A DNA stretch of 64,000 nucleotides from Planctomycetota bacterium (GTDB lineage Bacteria; Planctomycetota; PLA2). Made by a program: the position numbers and the translations under genes. The stretch lies in NCBI GenBank assembly GCA_021776735.1, contig JAJFFH010000047.1, forward strand, positions 62,001-126,000, in the 5' to 3' direction. The notes under the pieces are model-generated. The model searched no databases, had not been told where the DNA came from, and saw only the letters and a program-made list of their open reading frames with translations. Shown here piece after piece: positions 1-7,936 of this stretch (position 1 is its first letter; each line of letters opens with the position of its first letter).

Positions 1-716
1 TGAGCGATGTGCTGCGCAACCGCCCCTACGCGTTCGCGCTGCCCGTGCCCGTGATCCTGGGCCTCGAGGAAACGGTGGATGGAACGCTGCTCGAGTATGT
101 CACGGAACTCGGTCATTGTGCCGTTGTGGTCGAGTCGGGCCGGCACGACGATCCGGCTTCGTTGGATCGCCACGTTGCGGTGATCTGGCTCCTGCTCGAA
201 CGCGCCGGCATTGTCGCGAGCGACGACCTGCCCGATGTCGCCGGATGGCGTCCGAGCCTGGCGGACGCGGCGCGCGGCCTGCCGCGGGTTGTGGAAGTGG
301 TGCAGCACCACAAAATCAAGCCCGGTGAGAACTTCGTGATGGTGCGCACCGACTTCGTCGGATTTCAGAGTGTGCGCCGCGGCGAAGTTCTCGGCCGCGA
401 CCAGTTCCATGAGCACAAGGCGAAGCACGACGGCTTGCTGTTGATGCCGCGCTACCAACCGGAGGGCGACGACGGGTTTTTCGTCGTGCGCCGCGTCCAC
501 CGCTTCTGGTTGTGGCTGTCGCGCCGTGTGCGCAGGCGCGGATCCTGGCTGCGTTTCTTGCCGGGTGTCTCCCGTCACCCGACCCTCGCGCGCACGTTCG
601 TCGTTCGGCCGCCGGCGCGCTGGTTCGTCCTCCAGATGTTTCACCTGTTCGGCTATCGCAAGCGCCGCCGCGAAGGCGACGTCTGGACGTTCACGAAGAG
701 GAAGGAGAGGCTGTGA
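1..716 (+). CDS. Succinylglutamate desuccinylase/aspartoacylase-family protein, 3' part
   Basis: The reading frame is open from the first base (frame 3) to a TGA at 714-716, so the 5' end lies outside the window. The segment CAVVVESGRHDD matches the late part of AstE/aspartoacylase-type zinc amidohydrolases, where a Glu in a VxExG context follows the zinc-binding half. That half, with its HxxE ligands, is not in the window. The C-terminus is rich in Arg and Trp (RFWLWLSRRVRRRGSW), longer and more basic than usual and perhaps membrane-associated. By family it would hydrolyse an N-acyl amino acid; the substrate cannot be told. Family level only. Confidence 0.7.
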   Translation, partial: SDVLRNRPYAFALPVPVILGLEETVDGTLLEYVTELGHCAVVVESGRHDDPASLDRHVAVIWLLLERAGIVASDDLPDVAGWRPSLADAARGLPRVVEVVQHHKIKPGENFVMVRTDFVGFQSVRRGEVLGRDQFHEHKAKHDGLLLMPRYQPEGDDGFFVVRRVHRFWLWLSRRVRRRGSWLRFLPGVSRHPTLARTFVVRPPARWFVLQMFHLFGYRKRRREGDVWTFTKRKERL

Positions 717-718
717 AC

Positions 719-926
719 AAGTCCCATCGCAGGGCCCGAGGACAAGCTAGGACAAGCTAGGCAAGGAACGCCGGCGAGTCGTATCTGGAGATACGTCGAG
801 GAAGGCGCGACGCAGCCCCGCTCCGACATCGTCAGATGTTGGGCAGGCAAGCACTCCTATGAGTCGGGTCGGGCGCCGAAGGCACCCGACATCGCGCAGC
901 CGCAGCCGGCCGCAGCCAGAGGGGAC
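719..926. repeat. Dispersed structured repeat, copy 1
   Basis: Non-coding stretch between two converging genes. It shares ordered blocks with 44228-44510: GAGGACAAG...AGGCAAGG, then CGAGGAAG(G)CGCGACGCAGCC, then a hairpin with loop GTCA (stem CCGACATC/GATGTTGG here), then CGCAGCCGCAGCCGGCCG. A short internal duplication (GGACAAGCTA twice) lies at 741-760. The blocks and hairpin are conserved while the spacers differ, which suggests a structured RNA or a small non-autonomous mobile element. Confidence 0.55.
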
Positions 927-1580
927 TTACTTACAGCCTCTGGTAGCGCGGCGGTGTTGCAGCGCGCACCAGACAGAAAGCATCGCCACCATGAGTCCGA
1001 GTGCTCGCGATGCATCGACCTCGCCGGTGCGGCCGAAATGCCAGGCGCACGCGCCCATCACGAACACGGCGGCGAGCAGCGTAACGAGCACGGGCAAGTA
1101 CGTCGCGAGCCAACCCGCGGCGAGCAGTCCCAGGCCCGCGGCGACCAAGACGACGCGCGCCTCCGCGAAGTAGCTCCAGTCGGGCGGAGTCACGTCGAGA
1201 AACACGGCGCCCAGGCACGACAGCCCGAGGACAACGAGTGTGGCCTGCGCGGCCAAGAGCCAGAGGGTGAACGGGGTCGGGGGCCGGGTTTCTTTGGGGA
1301 GCAAGGGGCGCGGGGGATCCGGCTCAAGTTGGGCCGCGCCAGCCGGGGAGGAGCGCGCCGAGGACGACCGCGGGGTTGGACGGGACTTGCGGCGGGGGGC
1401 GGGGACCTCTACGGCGGCGCCGCAGGAGGGGCATGGAATCTGAGCCCCGGCGAGGTTGGGGTTGAGGCGAAGCTTTGCTTCGCAGGCCGCGCAGCGGACC
1501 TCCAACGTTTGTAAAGTCCCGTCAGATAACGACTTACGAGGACTACTTGCGCGCCTGGCGTCGTCGCTTGATGCGGACAC
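927..1580 (-). CDS. Zinc-ribbon membrane protein
   Basis: The protein has an N-terminal double CxxC zinc ribbon (RCAAC and IPCPSC, 18 residues apart) of the MJ0042 type, a Pro/Ser/Arg-rich linker, and four hydrophobic segments in the C-terminal half, so it is a polytopic inner-membrane protein of unknown function. The GTG at 1580 lies inside the small basic gene at 1543-1635. A TTG at 1505, four residues before the first Cys pair and after a ttggagg stretch, is an alternative start that removes the overlap. It faces the repeat at 719-926, which separates it from the converging upstream gene. Confidence 0.65.
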   Translation of the reverse strand: MSASSDDARRASSPRKSLSDGTLQTLEVRCAACEAKLRLNPNLAGAQIPCPSCGAAVEVPAPRRKSRPTPRSSSARSSPAGAAQLEPDPPRPLLPKETRPPTPFTLWLLAAQATLVVLGLSCLGAVFLDVTPPDWSYFAEARVVLVAAGLGLLAAGWLATYLPVLVTLLAAVFVMGACAWHFGRTGEVDASRALGLMVAMLSVWCALQHRRATRGCK

Positions 1581-1635
1581 GGCGCCGGTTGTTGGTCGGT
1601 TTGCTGGTGCCGCCGGTCTTCTTGCGCCTGCTCAT
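1543..1635 (-). CDS. Small very basic protein (30 aa)
   Basis: A short gene with ATG at 1635 and TAG at 1543, preceded by a purine-rich ggggaagg stretch. It starts MSRRKKTGG and ends in an Arg/Lys run (RRRVRIKRRRQARK); over 40% of residues are Lys or Arg. Size and composition resemble accessory ribosomal or nucleic-acid-binding peptides such as bTHX or AURKAIP1-type proteins, but no clear family signature is visible. The frame is shared with a longer low-complexity ORF, and the 12-bp inverted repeat just upstream argues for the short form. The start of the downstream zinc-ribbon gene overlaps it or lies just after it. Confidence 0.5.
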   Translation of the reverse strand: MSRRKKTGGTSKPTNNRRRVRIKRRRQARK

Positions 1636-1651
1636 GGCTCTACCTTCCCCC

Positions 1652-1692
1652 GGAATCGGGGATGCGTCAACCGATCGCGCCCCCGATTCCGG
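1652..1692. promoter_or_regulatory. 12-bp inverted repeat upstream of two divergent genes
   Basis: CCGGAATCGGGG at 1652-1663 and CCCCGATTCCGG at 1681-1692 are perfect reverse complements separated by 17 nt. They lie between the small basic gene (minus) and the ECF sigma gene (plus). It could be an operator or the hairpin of a divergent leader; no T-run follows. Confidence 0.4.
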
Positions 1693-1773
1693 ATTTTGCC
1701 CCCCTGCCCCCGCACCCCCTGTCCCCCAACTCGCAGGGAATCCTGAACCCATCCTTCAGATTCGGACGGTCTA

Positions 1774-2349
1774 ATGGGTAGGGACATGACATCTGTGGCG
1801 CATAGCAGCGACGACGGATCCCTCCTGGCCGCGTACCGGGCGGGACAGGCCTCGGCGTTCGAGGCCTTGGTTCGTCGTCACTACCCCGGAATGCTGCGCA
1901 TTGCCGAACGGCGGTGCGGGCTCGGGGCCACGGCTGACGACGCGGTGCAGCAGGCGCTGATTCGGGCGCACCGGTATCTGCGCGGAACCACCCAAATCGA
2001 CAACGTCGCCGCGTGGCTGCGGCGCGTGGTGCATAACTGCGCGACCGACCTGTTGAATTCCGAGCGGCGCCAGCGCGTCGGGTACGAGTTGTCGATCGAT
2101 CTGCCGGCGCCCGCGGACTCGCCGCTCGAGCGCCAGGAGCTCAAGGCAATCGTGGCCGAGGCGATCGGCCAGCTTCCCGATGTCTACCGCCGTCCGCTGA
2201 CGATGCGCTACCTGTACGGCATCGAGGCGCGCGAGATCGCGGCGCGACTGAACGAAAACATCCATTCGGTCAAGTCGCGCCTGGCGCGCGGTCGAAGGGA
2301 ACTTCGCCGGCGGCTGGAGCCGGTGCTGCGGCGAGCGGGGTATGTGTAG
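1774..2349 (+). CDS. ECF-type RNA polymerase sigma factor
   Basis: A 191-aa sigma-70 family protein. Region 2 covers residues about 25-95 (ALVRRHYPGMLRIAERRC, then ADDAVQQALIRAHRYL and the WLRRVVHN stretch). Region 4 covers about 130-185 (LPDVYRRPLTMRYLYG, then an HTH ending SVKSRLARGRRELRRRL). It should direct RNA polymerase to a small regulon under control of the next gene, a membrane anti-sigma-like protein 11 nt downstream. ATG 1786 (MTSVAHS) is an equally good start, with taGGGAc before it. Confidence 0.9.
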   Translation: MGRDMTSVAHSSDDGSLLAAYRAGQASAFEALVRRHYPGMLRIAERRCGLGATADDAVQQALIRAHRYLRGTTQIDNVAAWLRRVVHNCATDLLNSERRQRVGYELSIDLPAPADSPLERQELKAIVAEAIGQLPDVYRRPLTMRYLYGIEAREIAARLNENIHSVKSRLARGRRELRRRLEPVLRRAGYV

Positions 2350-2360
2350 GGGTTCATGCG

Positions 2361-3392
2361 ATGACCGGGCCTGAACCGTTGGATTCCGCGTCGTTCGATC
2401 CGCGCGATCTGCTCGAGGAGTACGTCGATGGACTCTTGTCCGACGACGATCGCGCACGGGTCGCGGCGGCACTCGCGGCGGACTCCGCGCTGCGGGCCGA
2501 GTTCGAGTCCGTGAAGCGCTTTAGCGGTCTCGTTGCCGAGCTTCCCGCCGATCCTTCCGAGGAGGCCGCAGTTAACCGCATCATGTCGCTGGCGCGCGAG
2601 GATGCGCGGCGCCGCGGCCGGCTGCTGCGGATCGTGGCGGGTGTGGCAGCAGCCGCAGCGCTCGTGATGCTGGGGGTCTGGCTGGGACGGCGCGAGGTGG
2701 AGCCTCTGCCGCGCAACGAACTTGCGGATGTCGTCGCCGACAACGCCCGCGAATTCGGCCGGCGTCTCGGCACAATCACGCGCACGCGTCGCGAGGGACG
2801 CGTTCCGCGTCTGGGAACGGGGGATCTCGAAGTCCCGCCGGCAGCCGCGATGGGGATCGTGTTCGAGGAGGCGCTCGGCGTTCTTGGCGCGCGTCCGCCG
2901 ATCGACAAGCGTTCGCTCGTTCGCACTGTTGTGCGCGAGCACTACCAGCACACGATTCGGCTGGCACCCGATCTCGCGGGCGAGTCCCGGCGGGCGGAGG
3001 CGTCGCTGCACCTGTTCCGTCGACTACAAGAGATCGCGGGCATCGAGGTGGCGGACGCCTGGTATGACGTGTTCCGGCCCGGCCTCGCGCACCTTGAGAC
3101 CGTTCGGCGCTTGCGGGCGGGGACGATGGCCATGGTGCTGCGCGAGACTGCACCCGAGCATGCCGAAGAGTATGTGCAACGCTACGAGCGCGCCCTGGCC
3201 CGGCTCCAAGGCCGCTATGGTCAGCCGCGCCTGGCCGCCGTGCTGCAGCAGCTCGCCCCGCGCGACCGCCGCGAGGTCTGGACCGACGCGGCCGACGAGG
3301 GCGTCCCGCGCGACACCGTCCTGGCTATCCGCGCCTCGATGTATCAGGCCGCCGTCGCAGCCGGCGTCGATCGCCTGTACATTGATTTCTGA
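2361..3392 (+). CDS. Transmembrane anti-sigma-like protein
   Basis: A 343-aa protein. Its N-terminus (LLEEYVDGLLSDDDRARV...LRAEFE) has the helical pattern of anti-sigma N-terminal domains but lacks the zinc-binding HxxxCxxC motif. One membrane segment follows at about residues 87-108 (LLRIVAGVAAAAALVMLGVW), then a roughly 230-residue, mostly helical extracytoplasmic region without a recognised domain. It lies 11 nt after the ECF sigma gene and is presumably its membrane partner. The stop codon is inside a 12-bp tandem repeat. Confidence 0.75.
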   Translation: MTGPEPLDSASFDPRDLLEEYVDGLLSDDDRARVAAALAADSALRAEFESVKRFSGLVAELPADPSEEAAVNRIMSLAREDARRRGRLLRIVAGVAAAAALVMLGVWLGRREVEPLPRNELADVVADNAREFGRRLGTITRTRREGRVPRLGTGDLEVPPAAAMGIVFEEALGVLGARPPIDKRSLVRTVVREHYQHTIRLAPDLAGESRRAEASLHLFRRLQEIAGIEVADAWYDVFRPGLAHLETVRRLRAGTMAMVLRETAPEHAEEYVQRYERALARLQGRYGQPRLAAVLQQLAPRDRREVWTDAADEGVPRDTVLAIRASMYQAAVAAGVDRLYIDF

Positions 3393-3418
3393 AGTGATTT
3401 CTGAGGTGATTTCTGAGG
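3383..3418 (+). repeat. 12-bp tandem repeat x3 spanning a stop codon
   Basis: Three head-to-tail units of TGATTTCTGA(A/G)G. The first unit supplies the TGA stop of the anti-sigma-like gene (3390-3392); the next two repeat the same end and stop in the same frame. Confidence 0.85.
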
Positions 3419-3440
3419 TACAGGCGGCCTCTCCTCGAAC

Positions 3441-3463
3441 GAGAATCCGCACCGCGGATTTTC
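3441..3463 (+). terminator. Hairpin terminator (GAAAATCCGC family)
   Basis: GAGAATCCGC / ACC / GCGGATTTTC forms a 10-bp stem with one G-T pair, followed by gttag. It ends the sigma/anti-sigma operon. Related stems recur at 5011, 11290, 37033, 37148, 60864 and 61801. Confidence 0.65.
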
Positions 3464-3476
3464 GTTAGTATGCAGC

Positions 3477-4436
3477 ATGCAGTATCGACGCCTCGGCTCC
3501 AGCGGCTGCAAGGTCAGCGTTATCGGACTCGGCACATGGCTTACGTTCGGGACGCGGCTCCAGGACCGGGCGGCCTCCACGCTCGTGAAGCGAGCGTTCG
3601 ATCTCGGCGTGAACCTCATCGACACGGCTGACGCCTACGATCTTGGCGGTGCGGAGGAACAGCTCGGCGCCGTGCTGCGCGATTTTTCGCGCAAGGACTT
3701 CGTGCTCGCGACCAAGGTCTACTTCCCGACCGGCGACGGGCCGAACGACCAGGGCCTCTCGCGCAAGCACATCGACGAGTCAATCCACGCGTCGCTCCAG
3801 CGGCTGCAGACGAACTACGTCGATCTGTACCAGTGCCACCGCTACGACGAGGAGACGCCGCTCGAGGAAACCGTGCGCGCGATGGGCGACCTCATCCGGC
3901 AGGGCAAGGTGCTGTACTGGGGCGTGAGTATGTGGAGCGCCGACCAGATCGAGGCGGCCATCCACACGGCGGCCGCGCTCGGCGTGCCCGCGCCGGTGAC
4001 GAACCAGCCCTGCTACAACCTGCTCACGCGGCAGATCGAGACCGACATCATCCCCGCGTGCGAACGCCACGGCCTCGGCACGATTCCGTTCTCGCCGCTC
4101 GCGCAGGGAGTCCTCACGGGCAAGTACATCGACGGTGACGCGCCGCAGGACTCGCGCCTGGCCGACGACCGTCGCAACCGATTCATGGGCCGCTACATGG
4201 ACGAGGCGTCCCAAGCTCGCGTCAAGAGATTCGCGGCCCTCGCGAACGCCACCGGCACAACCTGCGCCCGACTCGCCCTCGCCTGGCTGCTCACGCGCCC
4301 GACGGTATCGAGCGTCATCATCGGCGCCACAAAGATCGTCCAGATCGACGACAACGCAAAGGCTGCAAGCCTGGAACTGGACGACGACCTGCTAGCGGAG
4401 CTGAACGCGACGTTTCCGGTATCGCCCGCGGAATAG
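3477..4436 (+). CDS. Aldo/keto reductase
   Basis: A 319-aa NADPH-dependent oxidoreductase of the (beta/alpha)8 AKR superfamily, in the Kv-beta/YghZ-like branch. The catalytic tetrad is complete: Asp49 and Tyr54 (in DTADAYD), Lys80 (ATKVYF) and His121 (YQCHRYD). The cofactor end reads PFSPLAQGVLTGKY and, later, SSVIIGATK. Length is typical. The ATG sits 13 nt after the upstream terminator hairpin, so it is probably a single-gene unit. The physiological carbonyl substrate cannot be inferred. Confidence 0.92.
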   Translation: MQYRRLGSSGCKVSVIGLGTWLTFGTRLQDRAASTLVKRAFDLGVNLIDTADAYDLGGAEEQLGAVLRDFSRKDFVLATKVYFPTGDGPNDQGLSRKHIDESIHASLQRLQTNYVDLYQCHRYDEETPLEETVRAMGDLIRQGKVLYWGVSMWSADQIEAAIHTAAALGVPAPVTNQPCYNLLTRQIETDIIPACERHGLGTIPFSPLAQGVLTGKYIDGDAPQDSRLADDRRNRFMGRYMDEASQARVKRFAALANATGTTCARLALAWLLTRPTVSSVIIGATKIVQIDDNAKAASLELDDDLLAELNATFPVSPAE

Positions 4437-4463
4437 GCTCACTCCCTCGCACCAACAGCAAAC

Positions 4464-4473
4464 GGACGGCGAT
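4464..4473 (+). repeat. GGACGGCGAT word, copy 1
   Basis: Plus orientation, intergenic, 27 nt after the aldo/keto reductase stop. Flanks: gcaaAC upstream, Gcacg downstream. Confidence 0.9.
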
Positions 4474-4558
4474 GCACGTGCGAGCGAACGCGCGGATGCC
4501 GAAAGTCGGGACAACCGTTGCGCGGTTGAGGATGAAGTTGGGCGGACGATGAAGAAGT

Positions 4559-4690
4559 GCCACAGAGGTCACAGAGGCCACCGAGAAAGAGAGATTGAGA
4601 CGCGTGGCCTGGTCATCAACTTCGGCAGTCCGCGATCGGTGGATGGCATGCAGCGGGTCTCTCTGTGATCTCGGGGTCCCTCTGTGGCTG
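4559..4690. repeat. Palindromic dispersed repeat (CACAGAG type)
   Basis: The left arm GCCACAGAGGTCACAGAGG and the right arm (ctctgtgatctc...ccctctgtggc at 4660-4689) are imperfect reverse complements around a roughly 70-bp centre. The same arms recur at 54365-54530 and 54563-54600. It resembles a REP/MITE-type element. The gap 4437-5037 holds this repeat, word copy 1 and a strong hairpin, but no gene I can support. Confidence 0.55.
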
Positions 4691-4903
4691 AAACCAGTTG
4701 GCGGCCGCGGCCCGCCCAACAAGGCCGATGCCGAACTCGCTCCTCGATTCCCGTTCAGGTTCACGAACGACGTTCACGTACTGCTTGGCGCTGAACGGGC
4801 GCGCGACCGCGGCGTGTTCGCCGGGTTACCGTGAACGAGAGGCATGAGGGCTACCACGAAGGACACGACGGCCGGATGAGGACGAGGAGAATGAAAGCCA
4901 GAG

Positions 4904-4943
4904 GAGAACGAGCTGATCCGTCGCGTAGGATCAGCTCGTTCTC
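4904..4943. repeat. Perfect 16-bp hairpin
   Basis: GAGAACGAGCTGATCC at 4904-4919 and its exact reverse complement at 4928-4943, with an 8-nt loop. There is no T-run. It lies between converging genes and may act as a rho-independent-like barrier or RNA stability element. Confidence 0.8.
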
Positions 4944-5010
4944 AGGCTCGCTCCCGCTCCCGACTCCGCCTCCAAACCCGGAATCAATGGCCGCCCACGG
5001 CGCGGACTAG

Positions 5011-5035
5011 CGAAAATCCGCAGAGCGGGTTTTCG
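5011..5035 (-). terminator. Hairpin after msrP
   Basis: CGAAAATCCGC / AGA / GCGGGTTTTCG, an 11-bp stem with one wobble, begins 3 nt after the msrP stop. It belongs to the same stem family as 3441. Confidence 0.7.
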
Positions 5036-5037
5036 AG

Positions 5038-6033
5038 TCAGCCCTTCTTCTTCGCCGTCTTCTTCGCCTTCGCGTAGAGCTGGGCCACCTGTTTTCCGTA
5101 ACCGTTGTAGAGCAACGTTGGGCGCCGCTTCGTGTTGTCCAGTTCTTTCGTGATCATCCACTCTCTCGCTTGCGACCAGCGCGGGTGGGGAACCTTCGGA
5201 TTCACGTTCGAGTAGAAGCCGTACTCGTTCGGGGCCAGGTCGTTCCAGAACGTGGGCGGCTGCTTCTCCACGAACTCAATGCTCACGATTGATTTCGCGG
5301 ACTTGTAGCCGTACTTCCACGGCGCGATCACGCGCAGCGGAGCACCGTTTTGTTTCGGGCCCTGCTTGCCGTACATGCCGGTGCCGAGCAGCGCGAGTTC
5401 GTTGGTCGCCTCGTCGAGGCGCAGGCCCTCGTAGTACGGGAACACGGCCTTGTACGGCCCGTTCTGCTGGCCCGGTGCCTGGTCCGGACGCAGGAACGAA
5501 ACGAACCGGACGTACTTCATCTTCGCCAGCGGCTCGGCCCACTTGATGAACGCAGCCATGGGGATACCGAGCCACGGCACCGCCATCGCCCAGGTCTCGA
5601 CACAGCGAAAGCGGTAGAGCCGTTCTTCGTGCGGGAACCGCTTGAGAAGTTTGTCGAGGTCGTGGTTGCCCTTTTGCTTGCAGCCCTTGAGCTGCACGGT
5701 CCACGGATCGGTGGTGAGTTTTTGGGCCAGCGGCCATACGCCCCTCTTGTCCAGGCTGAATTCGTAGAAGTTGTTGAACGACGTGGCGATGTTGGCGTCG
5801 GTCAGCGGCCGGTCGAGCTCGTACTTCTTGTTGCGCTTGTACGGCCACGGATACTTCGGCGCGTTGGCGAGCGGCTTGCCGGGCTCCGCGCAACCGATCG
5901 ACGGCAGCAGGAGACTGCCCGCGACAGCGCCGAGGCCCCCGCGAAGAAGGGTACGCCGTCGGACGAAGACGTTCTGTGCCGTGGCTTGAGAATCCCGAAG
6001 ATCGTCCCAGGCGGGTCTGGTCTTGATGAGCAT
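5038..6033 (-). CDS. msrP: MsrP-type periplasmic methionine sulfoxide reductase, molybdopterin subunit
   Basis: A 331-aa Tat substrate with a twin-arginine signal (FVRRRTLLRGG) and a sulfite-oxidase-fold molybdopterin domain. The molybdenum ligand Cys is in RFRCVETWAM, and the neighbouring WLGIPM matches MsrP (YedY). The family repairs oxidised methionines in envelope proteins with electrons from a membrane partner. No msrQ-like heme membrane gene is adjacent. Instead a multiheme cytochrome gene ends 45 nt upstream on the same strand, which suggests a different electron donor. The C-terminus is a short Lys/Ala tail (KAKKTAKKKG), unusual for the family. Confidence 0.9.
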   Translation of the reverse strand: MLIKTRPAWDDLRDSQATAQNVFVRRRTLLRGGLGAVAGSLLLPSIGCAEPGKPLANAPKYPWPYKRNKKYELDRPLTDANIATSFNNFYEFSLDKRGVWPLAQKLTTDPWTVQLKGCKQKGNHDLDKLLKRFPHEERLYRFRCVETWAMAVPWLGIPMAAFIKWAEPLAKMKYVRFVSFLRPDQAPGQQNGPYKAVFPYYEGLRLDEATNELALLGTGMYGKQGPKQNGAPLRVIAPWKYGYKSAKSIVSIEFVEKQPPTFWNDLAPNEYGFYSNVNPKVPHPRWSQAREWMITKELDNTKRRPTLLYNGYGKQVAQLYAKAKKTAKKKG

Positions 6034-6078
6034 TCCTGTTCTCGTCTCTCTCGTTTCGGGCTTACTGCCCGGGTGGGC

Positions 6079-7860
6079 TTATCGCTTGGGGCGCAGCAGC
6101 TTGGCTCGCCGCAGCGCACGCGTCTTTTTTTCACCGGATGTCACTTGTGCCAGAGCCTCGTAGAGTTCCGCGTGGTCCGGACGCGCCCGGATGGCGTCTT
6201 CGAGTGCTGTGACAACGTCCGCACGCGCGGGCTCGTGTCCCACCAGTGCCAACGCCGCCGTGCGCCGCAGCACGTGGTTCTCGCTCTTGAGAAACGAAAC
6301 CAACGCTTCCGGATGACGCCGGGCAACGCCCGGTACCGCGGCACGCTGCACCAGCGGATGCTGATCTTGAAGCTGCGGGCGCAGATCCACGTTGCTGTGC
6401 TCAAGTACGCGCGCCGCCCCGGCGCGATACACCGGATTCGGATTCTTCAGGTACGGAATCAGCAGCGCAGGCCAGCCCGGTTGCTTCAGACGCGCCGCGC
6501 CGAACGCATCCGCCAGAGCGACACGGTGGTTGCGCTCGTCCGACCCCGGATACCACTTCTTGAGGAACGGCGTTTCCCAGTCCGGGAACTCCACCATGTG
6601 GCAATTGCGGCACGCGTTCGGCGTACCCCACTGGCGCGTCGTCGCCGCGGACGGAATCGAGATCGTGTGATCGTAGACGCGGCCGTGCCCGCCCTCGATC
6701 AGGAGCCGCGGCATGTGGCAGGCGACGCAGCTACGTCCGGCGCTGTCGGGCTTGTGGTGCGAGTGCTCCTTTACGTCCTCGTGGCACTGCGTGCACATCT
6801 TGTTGTCGCCCACCGCCCGGTGTGTGTCGCCAGGCCGTCCGGAGCCGTGCGGGTCGTGGCACTTGCTGCAGGAAATCGGCCCGCAGCGCGTCGTCATGTT
6901 GGGCAACAGGTTGTGGATCAACTCGGACGCGCGCCCGTCCGGGTAAAGGTGCTTGGCGTCGTCGAGTCCGGCGAGGTCATAGAAGAAGAACAGGTTGTCA
7001 CCGGGTCGGAAACCGGGCTTGACCATCGTCCCTTCGGCGTGGCATTGGCCGCAGACCTGGTTCGACCGCGTGATCGACAGCTTCGCGGGGTTGACGATCG
7101 GGTCCGGTTGGTTGGAGTCCGCTCCAGCCGACGGGAAGCGCCAGTAGTTCACGTGCGCGCCGCCGGCGTCGTGGCAAAGCTCGCAAGAGATCGCGCGTTC
7201 GGTCCAAGTCGTGTCGTACGTGCCCGTGTCCGCGTCGTACCCGATCGAATAGTTCGTGATGTGGCAGCGCCCGCAGCGGCTGTTGAAGTTGCGGTGTGCG
7301 CCGTACCACGCATACGGCCCGTCCACCTCCGGCCGAAACTCCGGCGGCGCCCCGAAGATGAAATCGGTGTAGTCGAACCACTTTTTCTTGGGCACCTCCA
7401 AAAACACCGGCAGCACCTGGATGCGTCCGCCGGGAAACGAGGTCGTAAACATCTGCGCGCGTCGCACCCCGATCGTCATCTCGACGGGAAACGTCTGGCG
7501 CTCGCCGCCGGGACCCTCGCAGGTCATCTGCGGGCCCGGACCCATCACATGCTCGACATCGCGCGCCCAAAAGACATCGCCGTCAAACGGCTTCGCCGCC
7601 TGCTCGGGACCGCCCAGCGTGAGCGCGTGCGCGGTCTTTTTCCAGCGCGCATGAATGTCGGGGTGGCACTCCGCGCAGGTCGTGGATCCGGTCCATTCCG
7701 GAGCACGTTCCGGAGCATCTTTCGAAGTGTCTCGGGGGGTGGGGGCGGGGAGGGGGGGGGCGGTCCGCACGCCGTTCTTGGGAGTATCGCCGTCCGTTCC
7801 CAACCACACCCAGGTCAGAACAAGCCCCAAAAAAAAGAGAAGAAAAGCAAGACCACGCAC
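6079..7860 (-). CDS. Exported multiheme (8 CxxCH) cytochrome c with HEAT-like C-terminus
   Basis: A 593-aa protein with an N-terminal signal anchor (residues 1-20) and eight CxxCH heme motifs: CAECH, CGRCH, CELCH, CGQCH, CSKCH, CTQCH, CVACH and CRNCH. The arrangement resembles the cytochrome c554 / doubled-CXXCH group, where it carries periplasmic electrons. After residue about 450 the hemes stop and helical repeats with HEAT/TPR character follow (LIPYLKNPNPVYRAGAARVL, then ALEDAIRARPDHAELYEAL). It is probably co-transcribed with msrP and so a candidate donor to it. A word copy lies in the linker after the signal anchor (GTDGDT), and the string DGDVF near residue 93 is a partial match. Confidence 0.85.
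   Translation of the reverse strand: MRGLAFLLFFLGLVLTWVWLGTDGDTPKNGVRTAPPLPAPTPRDTSKDAPERAPEWTGSTTCAECHPDIHARWKKTAHALTLGGPEQAAKPFDGDVFWARDVEHVMGPGPQMTCEGPGGERQTFPVEMTIGVRRAQMFTTSFPGGRIQVLPVFLEVPKKKWFDYTDFIFGAPPEFRPEVDGPYAWYGAHRNFNSRCGRCHITNYSIGYDADTGTYDTTWTERAISCELCHDAGGAHVNYWRFPSAGADSNQPDPIVNPAKLSITRSNQVCGQCHAEGTMVKPGFRPGDNLFFFYDLAGLDDAKHLYPDGRASELIHNLLPNMTTRCGPISCSKCHDPHGSGRPGDTHRAVGDNKMCTQCHEDVKEHSHHKPDSAGRSCVACHMPRLLIEGGHGRVYDHTISIPSAATTRQWGTPNACRNCHMVEFPDWETPFLKKWYPGSDERNHRVALADAFGAARLKQPGWPALLIPYLKNPNPVYRAGAARVLEHSNVDLRPQLQDQHPLVQRAAVPGVARRHPEALVSFLKSENHVLRRTAALALVGHEPARADVVTALEDAIRARPDHAELYEALAQVTSGEKKTRALRRAKLLRPKR
7786..7795 (-). repeat. GGACGGCGAT word, copy 2
   Basis: Minus orientation, sense to the multiheme cytochrome gene, read as G-T-D-G-D-T in the linker after the signal anchor. 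Confidence 0.9.
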
Positions 7861-7936
7861 GACTTGGGATTCTACTCGCCGGGTTTCATTCGCTTCGTGT
7901 ATCCGATTAGGCGTCCCCGCTCGTTAGGTTGGTGCG

